From NCBI GenBank assembly GCA_030655145.1, contig JAURWD010000031.1, positions 1-58,035 of the forward strand: DNA of 58,035 bases, read 5' to 3'. Each line of letters opens with the position of its first letter. Within the stretch, counting starts at the first letter, position 1. A program made the translations under genes and the position numbers. This document shows, in pieces, positions 25,216 through 32,864 of this stretch. Under the pieces are notes generated by a model. It searched no databases. It saw nothing but the letters and a program-made list of their open reading frames with translations, and was not told where the DNA came from. This DNA is from Ferruginibacter sp. (lineage in GTDB: Bacteria > Bacteroidota > Bacteroidia > Chitinophagales > Chitinophagaceae).

Positions 25216-26058
25216 CTATGCTTCCGACATGATCTTCCGATAGTGCGACGGCGTCATTTGTTTCACATGTTTGAATTGCTTGCTGAAATGTGCCCAACTG
25301 TTGTACCCACTCTCATAACAAATTTCCATAACCGGCTTATCTGTGTTCGTCAGCATCTTGCAGGCATGACTAATCCGGAGGTCCTGCAGGAAATCAAAGT
25401 ATGATTTTTTGATATTCTTCTTGAAAAAGCGGCAGAATGTTGGGATGCTCATAGAAGCTACATCTGCCACCTGTTGCAAGGTGATGGGGGTTAGGTAGCG
25501 TTTAAAAGAAAATTCATTGATCTTCTCAATTGCCGGGTTGATGTTACTCGCTGATGACTCAAAATTTTGCGTCAGCGTATTGGCAGCCCCGGGTAGCGTG
25601 AGCTTTTGCAAACATTGCAGCAATAACAACAAACGCTGGTACCCCTTTGCCAACATGATTTCGCCGAACAGCGTAGTTACTTCTTTTTTTATTTTTTTCT
25701 GCAGTTGAATTCCGTCATTTCTTTTTACCAGTTGCAGGATATTTTTCAACTCGGGCAGTTGCAGGAACTCATTACCGAACAGGTGCGGATGAAAGTGAAG
25801 TACCAGCGCGGCGCCGGTCATTTTATGGTGCTGCTTTTTAAACCAGTGCGGAAGATTCCCGGCCATGAAATACACATCGCCGGTTTTGTATTCACCCACA
25901 AAGTCACCCATCATTACTGACCCATGGCCCTCGGTAATGATGATCAGTTCGCACTCTTCATGCTTGTGCCAGTTGGTTTCAAATTCTGGTGTTTTATAGG
26001 AACGGCAAGCAAAGGATTGTTGTTCCTCCAGGTGAATTTTCTGGATCAGGGTTTTCAT
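25216..26058 (-). CDS. AraC family transcriptional regulator, probable regulator of the xyl genes
   Basis: A 280-residue regulator. The N-terminal half is a cupin-type sugar-sensing domain (WHKHEECELIIITEG near residue 30, PHWFKKQHHKM near 73), and the C-terminal half holds two helix-turn-helix motifs: ITLQQVADVASMSIPTFCRFF (core LQQVADVASMS) and VMEICYESGYNSWAHFSKQF (core EICYESGYNSWAHF), ending in the MTPSHYRK of the family. It is divergent from xylB with a 164-bp gap that contains a 10-bp inverted repeat (26080-26126). The position predicts that it senses xylose or a xylo-oligosaccharide and controls xylBA. Confidence 0.9.
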   Translation of the reverse strand: MKTLIQKIHLEEQQSFACRSYKTPEFETNWHKHEECELIIITEGHGSVMMGDFVGEYKTGDVYFMAGNLPHWFKKQHHKMTGAALVLHFHPHLFGNEFLQLPELKNILQLVKRNDGIQLQKKIKKEVTTLFGEIMLAKGYQRLLLLLQCLQKLTLPGAANTLTQNFESSASNINPAIEKINEFSFKRYLTPITLQQVADVASMSIPTFCRFFKKNIKKSYFDFLQDLRISHACKMLTNTDKPVMEICYESGYNSWAHFSKQFKHVKQMTPSHYRKIMSEA

Positions 26059-26079
26059 GCACTCATCAGGTTTAGCTGT

Positions 26080-26126
26080 TATCTTATCAACTATTTAACT
26101 TAAAAATACTATTAAGTGATAAGATA
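26080..26126. promoter_or_regulatory. Candidate operator between AraC regulator and xylB
   Basis: A perfect 10-bp inverted repeat TATCTTATCA / TGATAAGATA (26080-26089 with 26117-26126) encloses a direct repeat ACTATT (26090-26095 and 26108-26113). It lies 22 bp before the AraC start and about 97 bp before xylB, right for shared control. Confidence 0.55.
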
Positions 26127-26222
26127 GCGGATTTATTTTTTTAAATAGCAGTTGTAGCTCACCGCAAATACGAGAACCTTTACACCCTCCAACGATTGTA
26201 ATATCATGTCTAAAATTGCCAT

Positions 26223-27710
26223 ATGCTCTTACTCGGAATAGATATCGGAACCTCCTCTATAAAAGTCGCCATTGTTGATGCGTCAACCCAGCAAGCCATA
26301 GCTACCGTGCAATACCCGGAAAATGAAACGGGGATCAAATCGCTGCAGACCGGTTGGGCGGAACAGGATCCAAATACCTGGTGGGAGCACACCCAACAAG
26401 CTATCCTGAAGGCACACGCATTGAAACTATATAACCCTGCCGACATCATTTCTATTGGCATAGCCTACCAGATGCATGGGCTTGTATGCGTAGACAAAAA
26501 CCAGCAGGTTTTACGCGACAGTATAATTTGGTGCGACAGCCGCGCAGTTGAATTGGGCAATGCGGCCTTTTCTTCCATTGGGCAGGCTAAAGCGCTGCAA
26601 CATCTTTTGAACAGTCCGGGCAATTTTACCGCGGCAAAACTTGCCTGGGTAAAAGAATTTGAACCCGCGATTTATGATAAGATCGACAAGATCATGTTGC
26701 CGGGTGATTTTATCGCCATGAAACTCACGGGCGAGATCACAACTTCTGTGTCATCATTAAGCGAGGGCATTTTCTGGGACTTTAAGCAGCAGGAATTATC
26801 GAAGGATGTTTTTGACTATTTCGGATTCAGCGAAGCCCTGATCCCAACGATCCGGGAAGTATTTTCAAATCATGGCGCGGTTACCGGGGAAGTTGCAACA
26901 ACACTTCAACTTCGTCCAGGCATTTCCGTTAGTTATAAAGCAGGAGACCAGCCTAACAATGCTTTATCGCTGAATGTCCTTGATCCAGGTGAAGTGGCGG
27001 CAACTGCTGGCACCTCGGGTGTCATCTACGGCGTAAGTGATGAATTAACCTTCGACCCGCTTTCCCGCATCAATAGCTTTGCCCACGTGAATTTTTCCAG
27101 GGACCAAAACCGGATCGGCGTTTTGCTCTGTATCAATGGAACCGGCATACTCAACAAGTGGGTAAAAGAAATGACGGGAGGAAGTTTTTCCTATGCGGAG
27201 ATGAACAAAGCAGCTGCCGGACTAGCCCCAGGCAGTGAGGGATTACAGATCCTGCCTTTTGGAAATGGGGCGGAACGGATGTTGGAAAACAGGTTGGTAC
27301 AAGCACATTTCCACAACATTGATTTTAATAAACATAAGTCAGCACACCTCTTTCGTGCAGCACAGGAAGGTATTGCTTTTGCCTTTCGCTATGGCCTGGA
27401 CATCATGCGTGAAAACGGCATGAACCCTTCCATCATTCGTGCCGGCAAAGCAAATATGTTCCTGAGTGATGTGTTTACAGAGAGCTTCGTTAATGCAACC
27501 GGCGTTCCCGTTGAATTGCATAATTCAGACGGTAGTGTTGGCGCTGCAAAAGGTGCTGGTATTGGTGTCGGTCATTATGCAACGGCTAAAGATGCCTTTG
27601 TGCATGCAAAACCACTGGAAACCATTGAGCCGACGAAGCAAGACAGGTACAATGAATTGTACGCACAATGGAAGGGGCTCCTCTTGCAAAATATGCGGGC
27701 TGAGCAATAG
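26223..27710 (+). CDS. xylB: Xylulokinase
   Basis: A 495-residue FGGY-family sugar kinase that phosphorylates D-xylulose to xylulose 5-phosphate in the cytoplasm. It begins LLLGIDIGTSSIKVAIVD, the first phosphate-binding loop, followed by YQMHGLVCVDKNQQ and IIWCDSRA near residues 82-103. The second half has the AGDQPNNALSLNVLDPGEVAATAGTSGV region near residue 240 (D of GDQ is the catalytic base of the family) and GNGAERMLENR. The downstream xylose isomerase gene (83 bp on) and the divergent AraC gene identify it as xylulokinase rather than another FGGY kinase. Length fits the family. Confidence 0.95.
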   Translation: MLLLGIDIGTSSIKVAIVDASTQQAIATVQYPENETGIKSLQTGWAEQDPNTWWEHTQQAILKAHALKLYNPADIISIGIAYQMHGLVCVDKNQQVLRDSIIWCDSRAVELGNAAFSSIGQAKALQHLLNSPGNFTAAKLAWVKEFEPAIYDKIDKIMLPGDFIAMKLTGEITTSVSSLSEGIFWDFKQQELSKDVFDYFGFSEALIPTIREVFSNHGAVTGEVATTLQLRPGISVSYKAGDQPNNALSLNVLDPGEVAATAGTSGVIYGVSDELTFDPLSRINSFAHVNFSRDQNRIGVLLCINGTGILNKWVKEMTGGSFSYAEMNKAAAGLAPGSEGLQILPFGNGAERMLENRLVQAHFHNIDFNKHKSAHLFRAAQEGIAFAFRYGLDIMRENGMNPSIIRAGKANMFLSDVFTESFVNATGVPVELHNSDGSVGAAKGAGIGVGHYATAKDAFVHAKPLETIEPTKQDRYNELYAQWKGLLLQNMRAEQ

Positions 27711-27760
27711 CAAGTGTCTAATTTCATCATCAACCATCATCGAAAATAAATCCTTAACAT

Positions 27761-27778
27761 TCTTACCCGCGGGTAAGA
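27761..27778. promoter_or_regulatory. 18-bp perfect palindrome between xylB and xylA
   Basis: TCTTACCCGCGGGTAAGA is a perfect palindrome ending 15 bp before the xylA ATG. In RNA it would form a hairpin only with a reduced stem because no loop is left, so an operator is more likely than a terminator. It could give xylA a control separate from xylB. Confidence 0.55.
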
Positions 27779-27793
27779 TCAAAATTTCAAAAT

Positions 27794-29122
27794 ATGTCAG
27801 TAGTAACCGGAAACAAAGAATTTTTCCAGGGTATCCCACAGATAAAATTTGAGGGTGCCGAAAGTGATAACCCATTAGCGTTTCGCTGGTACGATGAGAA
27901 TCGCGTTGTAGCTGGTAAACCAATGAAAGAGTACCTGCGGTTCGCATGTGCTTACTGGCATTCATTCGTAAACAATGGTGGTGATCCATTTGGTGAGCCA
28001 ACCCATTTGCATGCCTGGGACCAGAAAGCAGATGCCGTGGAAAGAGCAAAAGACAAAGCAGATGCAGCCTTTGAATTTATTACAAAGTTGGGCATGCCCT
28101 ATTATTGTTTTCACGATGTGGATGTTGTTGATTACACCGATAATGTGGCTGACAATGACCATCGTTTACAAGCGCTCACGGCTTACCTGAAAAGCAAACA
28201 GGATGCAAGTGGTGTTAAGTTGCTTTGGGGCACTGCAAACTTATTCTCGAACAAACGCTACATGAATGGGGCATCTACCAACCCTGATTTCCATGTGCTT
28301 AGTCACGGTGCCGCGCAGGTGAAGGCAGCGCTGGATGCTACCATTGCACTTGGTGGAGAAAATTATGTTTTCTGGGGTGGCCGTGAAGGTTACATGAGCC
28401 TGCTGAATACAAACATGAAACGTGAAAAAGAACATCTTGCAAAATTCCTTCATACCGCTAAAGATTATGCCCGCAAGAATGGCTTCAAAGGAACCTTCTT
28501 CATCGAGCCAAAACCTTGCGAGCCAAGCAAACACCAGTACGATTACGATTGCGAAACAGTGATCGGGTTCTTACGCCAGTATGACCTGTTGAATGATTTC
28601 AAGATCAACATCGAAGTAAACCACGCAACACTCGCCGGGCATACATTTCAACACGAGCTTCAGGTAGCAGCAGATGCAGGCGTACTTGGTAGCATTGATG
28701 CGAACCGTGGTGATTACCAGAATGGATGGGATACCGACCAGTTCCCGAATAATATCAATGAGCTGACTGAGGCCATGCTCGTTATTTTAGAAGCCGGTGG
28801 CTTCGCAGGTGGTGGAATCAATTTTGACGCTAAAATCCGTCGTAACTCCACTGATCCGACTGACCTGTTTTATGCACACATCGGTGGCATGGACACTTTC
28901 GCCCGCTCGCTCATCGTTGCGGAAAATGTTTTGAATAAAAGTGATTACAAGAAATTCCGCATAGATCGTTATGCCAGCTTTGATAGTGGCAAAGGAAAAG
29001 AATTCGAAGAGGGAAAGTTGACGCTCGAAGATCTGCGGGAATTCGCGGTTGCTAACGGTGAGCCAGCCACGATTTCAGGTAAACAGGAGTACCTGGAAAA
29101 CATCATTAACCGGTACATTTAA
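27794..29122 (+). CDS. xylA: Xylose isomerase
   Basis: A 442-residue xylose isomerase, converting D-xylose to D-xylulose. The long N-terminus ([12 protein letters not shown]) is that of the class II enzymes common in Bacteroidota. Catalytic and metal sites: YYCFHDVDV with His107 and Asp110, [15 protein letters not shown] near residue 236, [12 protein letters not shown] near 273 and [16 protein letters not shown] near 348. It is 83 bp after xylB and ends in a bidirectional terminator at 29141. Together with xylB it feeds the pentose phosphate pathway, and with the esterases and glycosidases on both sides it fits xylan use. Confidence 0.97.
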   Translation: MSVVTGNKEFFQGIPQIKFEGAESDNPLAFRWYDENRVVAGKPMKEYLRFACAYWHSFVNNGGDPFGEPTHLHAWDQKADAVERAKDKADAAFEFITKLGMPYYCFHDVDVVDYTDNVADNDHRLQALTAYLKSKQDASGVKLLWGTANLFSNKRYMNGASTNPDFHVLSHGAAQVKAALDATIALGGENYVFWGGREGYMSLLNTNMKREKEHLAKFLHTAKDYARKNGFKGTFFIEPKPCEPSKHQYDYDCETVIGFLRQYDLLNDFKINIEVNHATLAGHTFQHELQVAADAGVLGSIDANRGDYQNGWDTDQFPNNINELTEAMLVILEAGGFAGGGINFDAKIRRNSTDPTDLFYAHIGGMDTFARSLIVAENVLNKSDYKKFRIDRYASFDSGKGKEFEEGKLTLEDLREFAVANGEPATISGKQEYLENIINRYI

Positions 29123-29140
29123 ATAACACAATTTCAATAA

Positions 29141-29174
29141 AAAAAATAGAGCAGGATAACCTGCTCTATTTTTT
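29141..29174. terminator. Bidirectional terminator between xylA and the clan-A glycoside hydrolase
   Basis: A perfect 15-bp inverted repeat (29141-29155 with 29160-29174) with an ATAA loop; the outer six positions are A/T runs. It serves the convergent xylA (+) and hydrolase (-) genes. Confidence 0.9.
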
Positions 29175-30304
29175 TATGCCCGTTTTTTGTTTTCCCGCTT
29201 CAGCGAATATTTTTTGTTGAAGCTGGTAAGATAGGCTGCTTCTTCCGCACAATACGGCTGCCCGTCCGGGTGCAATATGTCATGGAACCAATTTGCAGGT
29301 TCTGTTGGCGTTCTTTCTTTTTCCCAGGATTCCCAGGCGCAATGTGTTTGCGATTTACCTGCAACGAACCCCCAGTTATACCCGCCGACATTGTGTTTTC
29401 TGAAGATCGGAAGGATTTCCTGGAAGGTACTGTTAAATGGCCGCGCCATATATTCTGTGCAGAGTAACGGTCGTTCGTAACGCTTTAACTCGATGATCCT
29501 TTTTTCCATTCCTTCCCTGGCTTCATAGCAATGGAAGGAAATAATATCCGCATGTGTAAACATGAACTGATCTATTTCTGAAAGCTGCTCATGATCACTC
29601 CATTCAGACTGCCAGGGAGCCATGGTTATGGGCTGAACCGGGTCAATTGCCCGTACCCATTGAATTGATTTTTCCAGCAGCTTAAGCGACAACTGGGCTT
29701 TGTGTATTACGTAGGTATCGTCTTTGTAGCTGCCGGTATTTAAGTTATCGGGCTCATTAAAAATGTCCCAGATCAACACGCGCTCATCATTTTTAAAATG
29801 AGACACAACTCCCTGAACATATGCCTGGAGGTCGTCATATTTGCCGGGGTCATTCAGTACGTCGAAACCCGGACTTTGCACCCAGCCGGAATTATGCACA
29901 TGCGTACGAGGCTCCGGTTGTGTACCCAACTTCGGAAACGGATCCCAAACGCCATCAAACAAAACAAACATTGTTTTTATCCCATGCTTATCTGCAATGG
30001 TCAAAAAGTCTTCCATTCGTTTTAAGAACCCTTTGCTATCCTGTTCCCATAAAAGGTGGTGCAAAAACACCCGCATGGTATTAAAGCCCAGGGCTGCAGC
30101 CCAGGACAATTCCTTCTCGATCACAAATGGGGAAAAACTTTCTTCCTGCCACATTTCTAATTGATTGATGGCGTTCTGCGGTATATAGTTACAGCCGATT
30201 GGCCAGTTAAGATTGTTGTACCAGTCATTGATTTTCCGGGCCGACCATTTACCTAAAAATGGCAGTTCCTGCGGAATGAGGTGAGGTTTGTTCCAGGTTG
30301 TCAT
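29174..30304 (-). CDS. Clan GH-A glycoside hydrolase, cellulase/GH5-like
   Basis: The start was put at the ATG at 30304 (MTTWNKPHLIPQELPF), because the 51 upstream codons of the open frame look non-coding. The 376-residue product is a TIM-barrel glycosidase of clan A: FLGKWSARKINDWYN near the start, ALGFNTMRVFLHHLLWEQD near residue 68, the acid/base in WDIFNEPDN (Glu184) and the nucleophile in LLCTEYMARPF (Glu284). No signal peptide is seen, so it should act in the cytoplasm on imported oligosaccharides. Similar bacteroidotal proteins are labelled 1,4-beta-xylanase or cellulase family; the exact GH number is uncertain. It is divergent from a second clan-A protein at 30587. Confidence 0.8.
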   Translation of the reverse strand: MTTWNKPHLIPQELPFLGKWSARKINDWYNNLNWPIGCNYIPQNAINQLEMWQEESFSPFVIEKELSWAAALGFNTMRVFLHHLLWEQDSKGFLKRMEDFLTIADKHGIKTMFVLFDGVWDPFPKLGTQPEPRTHVHNSGWVQSPGFDVLNDPGKYDDLQAYVQGVVSHFKNDERVLIWDIFNEPDNLNTGSYKDDTYVIHKAQLSLKLLEKSIQWVRAIDPVQPITMAPWQSEWSDHEQLSEIDQFMFTHADIISFHCYEAREGMEKRIIELKRYERPLLCTEYMARPFNSTFQEILPIFRKHNVGGYNWGFVAGKSQTHCAWESWEKERTPTEPANWFHDILHPDGQPYCAEEAAYLTSFNKKYSLKRENKKRA

Positions 30305-30353
30305 AATAATGGATTGTAGGATAAGTGTCTTGTGGTTTGACTCATTGGAAACG

Positions 30354-30365
30354 AAACGTTTAAAC
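30354..30365. promoter_or_regulatory. LacI-type operator-like sequence upstream of the hydrolase
   Basis: AAACGTTT (30354-30361) overlaps GTTTAAAC (30358-30365); both are perfect palindromes. Sites of the form AAACGTTT are common for LacI-family regulators, and this lies about 50 bp before the hydrolase ATG. No LacI gene is in the window. Confidence 0.25.
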
Positions 30366-30491
30366 AGATTATTTTGAAAACACTGCCAAATTTTACCGTA
30401 TAGAAAAGTAGCTACACCACCACAGGCGCGTGAAAGAAGGGGAAAAAGCTGGTCCATGAAATGTTGCTCCGGTCAATGTGCAGCGGTAACT

Positions 30492-30507
30492 GCCTCAAAA
30501 TTGAGGC
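30492..30507. promoter_or_regulatory. Inverted repeat in the divergent glycosidase promoter region
   Basis: GCCTCAA and TTGAGGC form 7-bp perfect arms around an AA centre. It lies 79 bp before the plus-strand glycosidase start and has no T run after it, which favours an operator over a terminator. Confidence 0.4.
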
Positions 30508-30586
30508 TGGCATATATTTTTCATAGGCTGCAGAAGAGCGGGGGTCAACCCCTGGCATTTCTTAATTCTCTTTATTTCAATCGTAT

Positions 30587-31912
30587 ATGAATATTTTAGG
30601 CCCGAATACCGTGACAAGTGACATACTAACCAGCCATAAGGTCGAGACTGTTAACACGCCTGTAAACCCGTTTAAAAGTTTTTGGATGGGTGGTTTTGAG
30701 TGCACCGACAAACTAAATGCTTTTGGCGACCGGGTTGACCTGGTGAATACTACGCAGCACTTGCAGCACTGCAATGCAGACTACGCAAACCTGGATATGT
30801 TCAATATTAAAACGGTCCGTGAAGGTATCCGGTGGAGCCAGGTGGAAAAAGCGCCCTACGAATATGACTGGACAGATGTAGAAATCCTTATCCGCCATGG
30901 GCGGGAACAAAATTTGCAACAGGTCTGGGACATTTGTCATTTCGGATTTCCCGATGACCTCACTCCGTTACATCCGTTATTTTCCCGTCGCTTTGCCGCT
31001 CTGTGTACCGCTTTTGTACAATTTTACCGTTCTATTGACCCGGTTGGTACCTTGATCGTTACGCCGATCAATGAGGTCAGTTTTATTTCCTGGCTCGGCG
31101 GCGATGTGCGTGGGACTTCACCCTATTGCGTTGGCCAGGGGTGGGAGGTAAAATATCGGCTCATGAAGGCCTATATAGAAGGAATCGAAGCGCTTAAAGC
31201 CGCTGATCCTACTATTCGAATATTAACTACGGAACCACTAGTCAACATTGTTCCACCCATCGGAGCCAGTTTTGACGAAGTGATCCAGGCGGGAACGCAA
31301 CACGATCATCAATTCCAGGTCACGGATATGCTAAGTGGGAGAATGTGTCCGGAACTACGCGGCAAACCCGAATACCTGGACATTCTTGGTTACAATTATT
31401 ATTACAATAACCAGTATGTACAATTTCCGCATGAAACATTGAAATGGATGAACGAGGACAACGATGCCCGCTTTATTCCGTTGAATAAACTTGTTATGCA
31501 GGCGTACAAACGTTACAAGCGCCCCATCGTACTTTCTGAAACCAGTCACCCGGGTGAAGATCGTCCTTTGTGGATCACCCATATCGCGAAAGAAAGTGCC
31601 GCGATCCTGCAGGAGAATATTCCTTTATGGGGCGTGTGCTGGTACCCGATAGTGGACCGTCCCGACTGGGATCACTTACATCACTGGCACCAGTCAGGTA
31701 TTTGGGATGCCCACCTGGTAGAAGGTCGCCTGGAAAAAAAGGTGCTTCATTCGCCTACGGCCACAGCTTTTTGGAAAGCTCAAAAATACCTGCACGACGC
31801 CAGCGGTATTGGGACAGCGCCGGGTGAATCACGCCATCTTTCGGAACTAGATAAGAATAAAGAAACCTTGGCAAAAGAAAGGCATCAACCCGAACCAGTA
31901 ACAATTACCTGA
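30587..31912 (+). CDS. Clan GH-A glycosidase, GH1/beta-glucosidase-like
   Basis: A 441-residue protein without signal peptide. The fold resembles family 1 glycosidases: FWMGGFECTDKLNAFGDRVD near residue 32, IKTVREGIRWSQVEKAPYEYDW near 72 (core VREGIRWSQVE), the acid/base in TPINEVSF (Glu163), a YYYNNQYV strand and the nucleophile in LSETSHP (Glu318), followed by WGVCWYPIVDRPDWDH. Such proteins occur in Bacteroidota as divergent GH1-like or dTDP-dehydrorhamnose-reductase-like entries. It is divergent from the GH5-like gene with a 282-bp gap holding two palindromes. It probably acts on short beta-linked saccharides in the cytoplasm; the substrate is unknown. Confidence 0.75.
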   Translation: MNILGPNTVTSDILTSHKVETVNTPVNPFKSFWMGGFECTDKLNAFGDRVDLVNTTQHLQHCNADYANLDMFNIKTVREGIRWSQVEKAPYEYDWTDVEILIRHGREQNLQQVWDICHFGFPDDLTPLHPLFSRRFAALCTAFVQFYRSIDPVGTLIVTPINEVSFISWLGGDVRGTSPYCVGQGWEVKYRLMKAYIEGIEALKAADPTIRILTTEPLVNIVPPIGASFDEVIQAGTQHDHQFQVTDMLSGRMCPELRGKPEYLDILGYNYYYNNQYVQFPHETLKWMNEDNDARFIPLNKLVMQAYKRYKRPIVLSETSHPGEDRPLWITHIAKESAAILQENIPLWGVCWYPIVDRPDWDHLHHWHQSGIWDAHLVEGRLEKKVLHSPTATAFWKAQKYLHDASGIGTAPGESRHLSELDKNKETLAKERHQPEPVTIT

Positions 31913-31955
31913 TTACGTTTATCCCTCTTCGCTAATATTCTTAAATCACAAAATT

Positions 31956-31969
31956 CTGCCGGCCGGCAG
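31956..31969. repeat. 14-bp perfect palindrome between convergent genes
   Basis: CTGCCGGCCGGCAG is fully self-complementary, GC-rich within an AT-rich stretch, and lies 10 bp before the end of the minus-strand isomerase gene. There is no T run, so it is not a standard terminator. Confidence 0.5.
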
Positions 31970-31978
31970 GATTGAAGG

Positions 31979-32833
31979 TCAGTTTTTAAGCGACTTTAAA
32001 TAGCGGATACTTTGTGGAACCTGTTCCATTACATTACTGCTCTCATCTTCGATGAAATAATGTTTGATACCGGTTTTCTTCGCTTGCCGTAAAATGGCGG
32101 GAATGTCAAGTTCGCCCGTGCCAAGCGGTACATCATTTTCCGGGGAGGTAAGCCCCGTGAGGTCTTTTGCTGTTCCTTTCCGGAGGTCTTTCAGGTGCAT
32201 CGTTTTCCAGCGGGAACCATATTTTTTTAGCAACCCGACAGGATCACCGCCGCCAAAGTAGATCCACATGATGTCCATTTGAAAGGACACATATTCCGGG
32301 TTGGTTTTGGTGATGATATAATCGAGCAGGGTTCCGTTTTCGTGCGGCTGAAATTCATAGCCATGCGCATGATAGCAAAATGTTAATCCATTGTCTTTTA
32401 AAATTTTCCCTGCACGATTAAAGTCTTCTACCGCTTGTTGGGCATTTGCCAACGTAAGCACCCCCTTGTCGTGGGGAATCCAGGCACACATGACGTAGTT
32501 CGATCCAAGGATCTTCGCTTTATAGGCAACCGAGTCAGGGTATTTAACCAGGTATTCATAAGAAGCGCCGGTAGAGGGGATGCTGATACCGCGTTCATCA
32601 CACAGTTTCCTAAAAGCTTCCGATGACAATTTACCGCTGCCTCCTTCCAATTCTGTAAAGCCCATCATTTTGATCGTGTCCAATGTTTTAGCCACATCCA
32701 GCGGAAAGCTTTTTCTAAAAGTGTAAGCCTGGACACCGAGTGGTGCAGTAAACAATGGTTTTTGTGCAACAACAATTTCCGTAACTATTGCAAGCAGGAG
32801 TAACATCGGTAGAATCTTCCGGATCATATACAT
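31979..32833 (-). CDS. Secreted sugar phosphate isomerase/epimerase family (TIM barrel)
   Basis: The start was placed at 32833 (MYMIRKILPMLLLLAIV), since this gives a signal peptide ending VVAQK and removes an overlap with the GMC gene upstream; the frame is open 22 codons further. The 284-residue TIM-barrel protein has GVQAYTFRKSFPLDVAKTLD near the mature start, GFTELEGGSG, FCYHAHGYEFQPH (metal ligands), FQMDIMWIYFGGGDPVGLL, MHLKDLRKG, GTGELDIPAILRQAKKTG and YFIEDESSN. Exported members of this family occur next to glycoside-oxidising GMC enzymes and probably process the 3-keto product by epimerisation or hydration. It is the third gene of the minus unit small subunit - GMC - isomerase, 31 bp after the GMC stop. 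Confidence 0.85.
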   Translation of the reverse strand: MYMIRKILPMLLLLAIVTEIVVAQKPLFTAPLGVQAYTFRKSFPLDVAKTLDTIKMMGFTELEGGSGKLSSEAFRKLCDERGISIPSTGASYEYLVKYPDSVAYKAKILGSNYVMCAWIPHDKGVLTLANAQQAVEDFNRAGKILKDNGLTFCYHAHGYEFQPHENGTLLDYIITKTNPEYVSFQMDIMWIYFGGGDPVGLLKKYGSRWKTMHLKDLRKGTAKDLTGLTSPENDVPLGTGELDIPAILRQAKKTGIKHYFIEDESSNVMEQVPQSIRYLKSLKN

Positions 32834-32864
32834 GGTTTGTTTTCGTGTAAGCGTGATTGTTATC

